Assembly (NCBI GenBank): GCA_038232275.1
Contig: JBBSIC010000013.1
Location: 1 to 64,000, forward strand
Length of the DNA stretch: 64,000 nt
Reading direction: 5' to 3'
Source of the DNA: DATLGB01 sp038232275
GTDB taxonomy: Bacteria; Actinomycetota; Thermoleophilia; Solirubrobacterales; Solirubrobacteraceae
The notes under the pieces are model-generated. The model saw only the letters and a program-made list of their open reading frames with translations, made no database searches and was not told the DNA's origin. A program made the translations under genes and the position numbers. Below are positions 58,591-64,000 of the stretch, piece by piece; position 1 is the stretch's first letter; each line of letters starts with the position of its first letter.

Positions 58591-59244
58591 ATGGTAGGAA
58601 TTACCAGTGCAGCGCATGGCCGAGCGCGAAAGCTCGCGATGGTCGGCGCCACTGTGGCGCTGCTCGGGCTTCCGGCCGGTGCCTCGGCGAACGCGACCAA
58701 CATCTCGACGGGTAAGGCCTTCGACCTGGCGGTCAAGACCAGCTTGCTGGGTTCGCTGGTGACCGCCGGCCCGGTGGTGGGTCCGATCACCAGCAACACC
58801 ACGACGCACAACAGCCAGAGTGCCGTGAACGCGGCCACATCGGTTGCCAACGCGCGCGCCCTGTCGGCGAACGTCGACACGACGAACGAGGCCGCCACGT
58901 CGTCCGCCCAGGTCGCCGGGGCGAACACGTTCATCCCGGGCCTGCCCAAGGTCGGCGCCGACGTGATCACGGCGCAGGCGTCGGCCACGTGCCGCAACCA
59001 CGGCACGACGACCGGCAGCAGCGCCGGCGGCACGATCACCGTGAACGGCAAGACCTACACGGTCGCCTCGCCCCCGAACACCACGATCCCGCTCGGCCTC
59101 ATCGTCCCGCTCGGCTCGATCACGCTCAACGAGCAGACCAGGACGGGCAACTCGATCACGGTCAACGCGATCCACATCCGGAGCCTTCTCGGTACCGAGG
59201 TGATCATCGCCTCGGCCCAGGCGGGCGTCTCCAACTGCGCGTAG
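58591..59244 (+). CDS. Secreted choice-of-anchor P-like protein
   Basis: The 217-residue protein starts at ATG 58591, with basic residues then a hydrophobic helix ending ASANA, a signal peptide. The mature part is rich in threonine, serine and asparagine. The segment ADVITAQASATC...TVNGKTYTVASPPNTTIPLG...LNEQTRTGNSITVNAIHI matches choice-of-anchor P family proteins of actinobacteria, whose function is unknown. Two cysteines (in SATC and SNCA) could form a disulfide. It has its own promoter and a strong terminator. Confidence 0.75.
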   Translation: MVGITSAAHGRARKLAMVGATVALLGLPAGASANATNISTGKAFDLAVKTSLLGSLVTAGPVVGPITSNTTTHNSQSAVNAATSVANARALSANVDTTNEAATSSAQVAGANTFIPGLPKVGADVITAQASATCRNHGTTTGSSAGGTITVNGKTYTVASPPNTTIPLGLIVPLGSITLNEQTRTGNSITVNAIHIRSLLGTEVIIASAQAGVSNCA

Positions 59245-59283
59245 AGCGCGATCCCGAGATATCGGTCCCTACGGGGACAGGGA

Positions 59284-59309
59284 GGGGGCGCCGGCCAGGC
59301 GCCCCCTTT
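59284..59309 (+). terminator. Intrinsic terminator after the secreted-protein gene
   Basis: GGGGGCGCC (59284-59292) pairs perfectly with GGCGCCCCC (59298-59306) around a 5-base loop, followed by TTT. It is the clearest hairpin terminator in the window, 40 bases after the stop codon. Confidence 0.75.
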
Positions 59310-59354
59310 CGCGTTCTGAGCCGGCCCCGCCGATCGCCGGGGCACAATGAGCGC

Positions 59355-61451
59355 GTGGGCCCCACCGGCTTCGCCTCATCCGCCCCGATCGCCAGCCCGG
59401 CGCCGAACCCGTGGCCGCGCCCGTCCGCGCTGGGCCGGCCGCTCACGGTCAAGCCCGAGAAGGCGCAGAAGGGGGCAGCGGCGCTCGGGCTGCACACGGT
59501 CGGGGACCTGCTCGAGCACCTGCCGCGCGACCGCCGCGAGGCGCAGACGATCGCGGAGCTCGCCCCGGACGAGATGGCGACGGTGATCGTCGAGGTGCGC
59601 ACGATCACCTCGCGGCCCGTGCGCCGGGGCGGGATGAAGCCGCTCGTGAGCGCCGTGGTCGCCGACGCGTCCGGCGTGATGGAGGCGACGTTCTTCAACC
59701 AGCCCTGGCTCACCGGCCGCTACCCGCCCGGTACGCGCCTGATCCTCAACGGCAAATGCCAGGCCCGCAACCGCTTCCGGGTCTCCAGCCACGCGCTCAC
59801 GCAGGGCGCCGTCGGCTCCGACGTCGCCACGTACCCGGCGACCGAGGGGCTGTCGAGCACGCAGATCCTCGAGCTCGTCCGCGCCCACCGCGAAGCCGCC
59901 CAACAGGCGGTCGAGCCGCTCCCCGCCCGCCTGCGAGCCTCCGAGCGCCTGCCGGACCGCGCCGCTGCGCTGGACGCCGCGCACTTCGGCGACGGGGAGG
60001 GGGGACGCCGCCGGCTGGCCTTCGACGAGCTCCTGCTGCTCCAGCTCGCCCTCCTGCGCCGGCGCGCCCTGCGGCGCGCGGCCCACGAGGCCGTCCCGCT
60101 CGGCGTCCGGGGCGACCTGACCCGCCGCTGGCTCGACGGCACGCTGCCGTTCGTGCCCACCGAGGACCAGGCGCGGGCCATGGCCACGATCGACGAGGAC
60201 CTCGCCTGCGACCGGCCGATGCAGCGCCTGCTGATGGGCGAGGTCGGCTCGGGAAAGACGGTGGTCGCGCTCTACGCGATGCTGCGCGCCGTCGAGCAGG
60301 GCGCCCAGGCCGCGCTGATGGCGCCGACCGAGACCCTCGCCGAGCAGCACTTCGCCACGCTGCAGACCCTGCTGCCCGGCGCCCTGGTGTCCGCCGCGCT
60401 GCTGACGGGCGCCACGCCCGCTGGTCGCCGCGCCGACCTCCTCGCCAAGCTGGCCAGCGGCGAGCTGCGGCTGCTGGTCGGGACCCACGCCCTGATCGAG
60501 GAGCCGGTGGAGTTCGACCGCCTGGCCGTCGCGGTCGTCGACGAGCAGCACCGCTTCGGCGTCAACCAGCGCCGCGCGCTGGACCGCAAGGGGGGTGGGC
60601 GGGACGGTCTCCTGTCCCCGCACGTGCTGCACATGACGGCCACGCCGATCCCGCGCACGCAGGCGCTCACCGGCTACGGCGACCTCGACACGACGACGCT
60701 CTCAGAGCTGCCCGCCGGCCGCCGCCCGATCGCCACGCACGTCGCCAACAGCGCCGGCGAGCGCACGCGCGCGTACGCGCGCATCGAGGAGGAGCTCGTG
60801 GCCGGCCGCCAGGCGTTCGTCGTGTGCCCGCTGATCGAGGAGTCCGAGGCGCTGGAGGTTCGCGCGGCCACGGTGGAGTACGAGCGCCTGCGGCGCGACG
60901 TCTTCCCGAGCCGCCGGCTCGTCCTGCTGCACGGCCGCATGACCGCGCGGGAGAAGCGGGAGGCCATGCTGCGCTTCGCGGCCGGCGGGGCCGATGTCCT
61001 CGTCTCGACCACGGTGATCGAGGTCGGCATCGACGTCCCCAACGCGACGGTGATGGTCGTCGAGGACGCCGAGCGCTTCGGCATCAGCCAGCTGCACCAG
61101 CTGCGCGGCCGCGTCGGCCGGGGCGAGCACGCGGCGCTGTGCCTGCTCTTCGGCTCCAAGGACTCCCAGCGCCTGCGGGCGCTCGCCGAGCACCGCGACG
61201 GGTTCAAGCTCGCCGAGATCGACCTCGCGCTGCGCGGGGAGGGCGAGCTGATCGGCGTGCGGCAGTCGGGCCCCGGCGCCTTCCGCTTCGCCCGGCTCCC
61301 GGAGGACGAGGCGCTGCTGGACTGCGCGCGCCACCACGCCAGCGCGATGCTCGAGGCCGACCCCCAGCTGACCGCGCCCGAGCACGTGCTGGTGGGCGCG
61401 GCGCTGGCGGCCGCCTTCGGCGCGGAGGCGCTGGAGCCGATTCCCGCGTGA
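59355..61451 (+). CDS. recG: ATP-dependent DNA helicase RecG
   Basis: RecG remodels stalled forks and Holliday junctions. From GTG 59355 the protein has 698 residues. The wedge domain (residues about 25-170: GVMEATFFNQPWLTGRYPPGTR) is followed by the helicase core with Walker A MGEVGSGKTVVALYAML, DEQH in VVDEQHRFGVNQR, VSTTVIEVGIDVPNATVMVVE and QLRGRVGRGEH. An alanine/proline-rich 20-residue N-terminal extension precedes the conserved start. It is followed closely by rsmD. Confidence 0.94.
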   Translation: MGPTGFASSAPIASPAPNPWPRPSALGRPLTVKPEKAQKGAAALGLHTVGDLLEHLPRDRREAQTIAELAPDEMATVIVEVRTITSRPVRRGGMKPLVSAVVADASGVMEATFFNQPWLTGRYPPGTRLILNGKCQARNRFRVSSHALTQGAVGSDVATYPATEGLSSTQILELVRAHREAAQQAVEPLPARLRASERLPDRAAALDAAHFGDGEGGRRRLAFDELLLLQLALLRRRALRRAAHEAVPLGVRGDLTRRWLDGTLPFVPTEDQARAMATIDEDLACDRPMQRLLMGEVGSGKTVVALYAMLRAVEQGAQAALMAPTETLAEQHFATLQTLLPGALVSAALLTGATPAGRRADLLAKLASGELRLLVGTHALIEEPVEFDRLAVAVVDEQHRFGVNQRRALDRKGGGRDGLLSPHVLHMTATPIPRTQALTGYGDLDTTTLSELPAGRRPIATHVANSAGERTRAYARIEEELVAGRQAFVVCPLIEESEALEVRAATVEYERLRRDVFPSRRLVLLHGRMTAREKREAMLRFAAGGADVLVSTTVIEVGIDVPNATVMVVEDAERFGISQLHQLRGRVGRGEHAALCLLFGSKDSQRLRALAEHRDGFKLAEIDLALRGEGELIGVRQSGPGAFRFARLPEDEALLDCARHHASAMLEADPQLTAPEHVLVGAALAAAFGAEALEPIPA

Positions 61452-61467
61452 GCGGACCTCGTGATCC

Positions 61468-62004
61468 ATGCGGGTGATCGCCGGCGCCCACCGGGGCCGG
61501 CGGCTGCAGGCGCCGGAGGGCCTCGACACGCGCCCGACCGCGGACCGGGTGCGGGAGGCGCTGTTCTCGATCCTCGCCCGGCGCACGCCGGGTGCGGCCG
61601 TTCTCGACCTGTTCGCGGGCACCGGCGCCCTCGGGATCGAGGCGCTCTCGCGCGGCGCGGCGAGCGCCACCTTCGTCGACGACGATCCCGCGGCGCTGCG
61701 GGTGCTCGCCGCCAACCTGGATGGGATCGAGGGCGGCGAGGCGGTCCGGCGCGACGCCCGCGCCTTCCTGCGCACCGCACGGCGCCACGGCCGTCAATAC
61801 GATCTGATCTTCCTGGACCCGCCGTACCGGCTCGGTCCACAGCTCGGACCTGAGCTGTCGGAGGCCGTGACCGCCGTCCTCGCGCCCGGCGGCCTCGTGG
61901 TCTCCGAGAGCGATCGCAGCACCCCGCTGTCCCTCCCTGACCTGCATCTTTTCGACGAACGCCGCTACGGCAAGACGCTGATCCGCCTGCATGCTCCCCA
62001 CTGA
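61468..62004 (+). CDS. rsmD: 16S rRNA (guanine-966-N2)-methyltransferase RsmD
   Basis: The 178-residue protein has MRVIAGAHRGRRLQAPEGL, TRPTADRVREALFSIL, the SAM motif VLDLFAGTGALGIEALSRGA and the catalytic DLIFLDPPYRLG. It modifies G966 in 16S rRNA. It overlaps coaD by 14 bases, a widely conserved rsmD-coaD pairing. Confidence 0.95.
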   Translation: MRVIAGAHRGRRLQAPEGLDTRPTADRVREALFSILARRTPGAAVLDLFAGTGALGIEALSRGAASATFVDDDPAALRVLAANLDGIEGGEAVRRDARAFLRTARRHGRQYDLIFLDPPYRLGPQLGPELSEAVTAVLAPGGLVVSESDRSTPLSLPDLHLFDERRYGKTLIRLHAPH

Positions 62005-62491
62005 ACACCGCATCGCCATCTGCCCGGGGACCTACGACCCCGTCACCAACGGCCACCTCGACGTCATCACGCGCGCGTCCAAGCTCTTCGACGAGCTGAT
62101 CGTGGCCGTGGTCGACTCCTCCGTGCGCAAGAGCAGGTCGCTGTTCGCGGCCGAGCAGCGCTGCGCGTTCATCGAGGTGGCGACGACGCACCTGGCCAAC
62201 GTGCGCGTCGAGCCGTTCGGCGTCCTCGTGGTCGAGTTCGCCCGCAGCCGGGGCGCGGTGGCGATCGTCAAGGGCCTGCGCGCGATCTCCGACTTCGAGT
62301 ACGAGGCGGAGATGACACAGCTCAATCGCCAACAGGCCCCGGACATCGAGTCGGTGTTCATCATGGCGAGCCCGCAGTACAGTTTCCTGTCGTCCAGCGG
62401 CGTCAAGGAGCTCGCGGTCTACGGAGCCGACGTGTCGGAGCTGGTGCCGGCCCATGTCGAGGGCCCCTTGAAGGAAGCCCTCGTTCGTTGA
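61991..62491 (+). CDS. coaD: Phosphopantetheine adenylyltransferase
   Basis: CoaD transfers AMP to 4'-phosphopantetheine, the penultimate step of coenzyme A synthesis. The 166-residue enzyme has the nucleotidyltransferase HxGH-type motif in CPGTYDPVTNGHLDVI, the substrate segment KGLRAISDFEYEAEM, and SQYSFLSSSGVKELAVYG-like sequence (PQYSFLSSSGVKEL). It overlaps rsmD and is followed 21 bases later by the coiled-coil gene. Confidence 0.95.
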   Translation: MLPTEHRIAICPGTYDPVTNGHLDVITRASKLFDELIVAVVDSSVRKSRSLFAAEQRCAFIEVATTHLANVRVEPFGVLVVEFARSRGAVAIVKGLRAISDFEYEAEMTQLNRQQAPDIESVFIMASPQYSFLSSSGVKELAVYGADVSELVPAHVEGPLKEALVR

Positions 62492-62512
62492 CGAAACAGC
62501 GCTAGGAACCCT

Positions 62513-62983
62513 ATGGACGTCCTCGTTCTCATCGACAAGCTCGACGACCTGATTCACAACGCGAAGCGCACGATGCTTCCCGGGTCAGACCAGGTCCGCC
62601 TCGATCGCGAGGAGGTCTACGACATCCTCGACCAGATGCGCGCGACCATCCCCGAGGAGATCAAGCAGGCGCGCTGGATCGTCAAGGAGCGCCAGGAGAT
62701 GCTCGCCGAGGCCAAGCGCGAGGCCGAGCGGATCGTCAAGGAGGCGCGCGAGAAGCAGGACCAGCTCGTCTCCCAGGAGGAGGTCGTCAAGCAGGCCGAG
62801 CGCGCCTCGGACGACATCATCGACGACGCGCGCGCCCGCGAGCGCGAGATCCGCCTCGGCGCGGAGGACTACGCCGACGAGATCCTCAACACACTCGAGG
62901 TCAACCTCTCGAAGTTCATCGGGGCCGTCCAGCGGGGGCGCGAGCGCCTGCAGGGCAAGGACGAGCCCGCCGAAGTCGGCTGA
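62513..62983 (+). CDS. Coiled-coil (DivIVA/F-ATPase B-like) protein
   Basis: The 156-residue protein has an N-terminal MDVLVLIDKLDDLIHNAKR. A long charged helix from about residue 50 to 110 follows (KERQEMLAEAKREAERIVKE) and ends acidic. Proteins like this follow rsmD-coaD in many actinobacteria and are annotated as DivIVA-like or cell-division initiation proteins. No membrane span is present. The position suggests a link to division or growth, which is inference. Confidence 0.75.
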   Translation: MDVLVLIDKLDDLIHNAKRTMLPGSDQVRLDREEVYDILDQMRATIPEEIKQARWIVKERQEMLAEAKREAERIVKEAREKQDQLVSQEEVVKQAERASDDIIDDARAREREIRLGAEDYADEILNTLEVNLSKFIGAVQRGRERLQGKDEPAEVG

Positions 62984-63037
62984 CGCCCGCCCGCCCGCTG
63001 TCGGGTTCCGTCCGGCTGACGCGACACCGTGGGGGTC

Positions 63038-64000
63038 ATGCGCCTCCTGCACACCGCGGACTGGCACCTGGGCCGCTCCTTTCACGGGGAGTCGCTGCTC
63101 GCCGCGCAGGCCGCGGCCGCCGACCACCTGGTCGAGACCGCGCGTGCGGGGGCCGTCGACGCCGTGCTGGTCGCAGGGGACGTCTATGACCGCGCGCTGC
63201 CGCCGGTCGACGCCGTCCGCCTCGCGGATGAGGTGCTGTCCCGGCTGATCGAGGTCTGCCCGGTCGTCGTCATCTCCGGCAACCACGACTCCGCGCCCCG
63301 GCTCGGCTTCGGCGCGGCGTTGCTGGACCGCGCGGGCGTGCACGTCCGCACGGTGGTGGCGCGCTGCGGGGTCCCGGTGCTGTTCGGGGACACGGCCGTG
63401 TACGCCCTGCCCTACCTGGAGCCCGACCTGGCGCGCGCCGAGCTGGGCTGCTGCCAGCGCGGCCACGCGGCGGTGCTGGCGGCGGCGATGGCCCGCGTGC
63501 GCGCGGATCTCGCCACCCGCCCCGGCGGGACCCGATCGGTCGTCGTGGCGCACGCCTTCGTCGCCGGGGCGCAGCCCTCCGGCAGCGAGCGCGACCTCGC
63601 CGTCGGCGGCGCCGGATCCGTGCCGGCCGGGGTGTTCTCCGGCGTCGACCACGTCGCCCTCGGGCATCTGCACGGTCCGCAGCGCGCCGGCCCCAACGGC
63701 CGCTACGCCGGCTCGCCCGTGGCGTTCTCGTTCTCCGAGGCGCGTCAGCGCAAGTCGGTGGCGATCGTCGACCTCGAGGGAGACGTCGAGCTGGTCGCGT
63801 GCCCCGTGCCGCGGCCGCTCGCATCCCTGCGCGGGACGCTCGACGCGCTGCTCGCCGATCCGGCCCACGCGGCCGCCGAGGCCGCCTGGGTGCAGGCGAC
63901 GCTGACCGACGCCGTCCGCCCGCGGGACGCGATGGACCGGCTGCGAACGCGCTTCCCCCACACGGTCGTGCTCGGTTTCGAGCCCGAGGGCGCGCCGCCG
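63038..64000 (+). CDS. sbcD: Exonuclease SbcD (3' end outside window)
   Basis: From ATG 63038 the visible 321 residues show all five phosphoesterase motifs: LLHTADWHLGRSF, VAGDVYDRALPP, VVISGNHDSAPR, VVAHAFVAG and VALGHLHGPQ. SbcD with SbcC cleaves DNA hairpins and double-strand ends. The C-terminal capping domain is partly visible (DLEGDVELVACPVPRPL). SbcC would be expected just beyond the right edge. Confidence 0.93.
   Translation, partial: MRLLHTADWHLGRSFHGESLLAAQAAAADHLVETARAGAVDAVLVAGDVYDRALPPVDAVRLADEVLSRLIEVCPVVVISGNHDSAPRLGFGAALLDRAGVHVRTVVARCGVPVLFGDTAVYALPYLEPDLARAELGCCQRGHAAVLAAAMARVRADLATRPGGTRSVVVAHAFVAGAQPSGSERDLAVGGAGSVPAGVFSGVDHVALGHLHGPQRAGPNGRYAGSPVAFSFSEARQRKSVAIVDLEGDVELVACPVPRPLASLRGTLDALLADPAHAAAEAAWVQATLTDAVRPRDAMDRLRTRFPHTVVLGFEPEGAPP

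Overview
The window is very GC-rich and densely coded. It uses many GTG and TTG starts, has repeated 4-base stop/start overlaps, and often shows TANNNT -10 boxes placed 6-9 bases before start codons. A six-gene mce operon, a zinc-type L28, a type-Ibeta DAHP synthase and a sigma/BFN fusion point to a deep-branching actinobacterium. Class Thermoleophilia (Solirubrobacterales-like) is my inference. I recognised no rRNA, tRNA, CRISPR array, intact insertion sequence or integrase.

Layout. 1-4.7 kb: a minus-strand cluster of two radical-SAM proteins and a GT2 transferase, facing an FAD/NAD(P) oxidoreductase; the phosphoesterase/radical-SAM gene and the oxidoreductase are broken. 4.8-14.9 kb: an aromatic amino acid block (aroH, hisC-type aminotransferase, DAHP synthase, tyrA, aroA) that runs through cmk, der and a DUF3352-like gene into metK; tandem repeats lie on both sides of aroH. 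15.0-20.3 kb: NarL-type two-component system, MMPL transporter, and a ruined MFS transporter fused at its end to a DUF4031 gene. 20.5-23.6 kb: membrane protein with IPT-like domain, ECF sigma-BFN fusion, orphan DNA methyltransferase. 23.7-27.2 kb: priA-def-fmt. 27.2-31.5 kb: accessory island with gene remnants, four PIN-type toxin-antitoxin modules and a decayed methylase.

31.9-34.1 kb: rsmB, a small zinc-ribbon gene and rpe. 34.1-43.0 kb: six consecutive MCE genes joined by five 4-base overlaps, with no YrbE permease or Mce ATPase inside the window. 43.1-50.2 kb: ArfB-like hydrolase, STAS protein and a surface-glycan locus (flippase, methyltransferase, GT2, two GT39-like membrane transferases). 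50.2-54.3 kb: ribD-ribE-ribBA-ribH and a lipoprotein. 54.6-56.5 kb: DoxX-like protein and a Ser/Thr kinase. 56.5-64 kb: rpmB, fakA-like, a secreted protein, recG-rsmD-coaD, a coiled-coil protein, and sbcD running off the end.

Core operons look intact, whereas frameshifts, deletions and truncations concentrate in three accessory stretches (1.7-4.3, 19.1-22.7 and 27.2-30.1 kb). This suggests real gene decay rather than general sequence error. The best candidates for new biology are the sigma-BFN fusion with its own internal Shine-Dalgarno start, the leaderless-promoter pattern, the radical-SAM/GT2 cluster and the toxin-antitoxin island.
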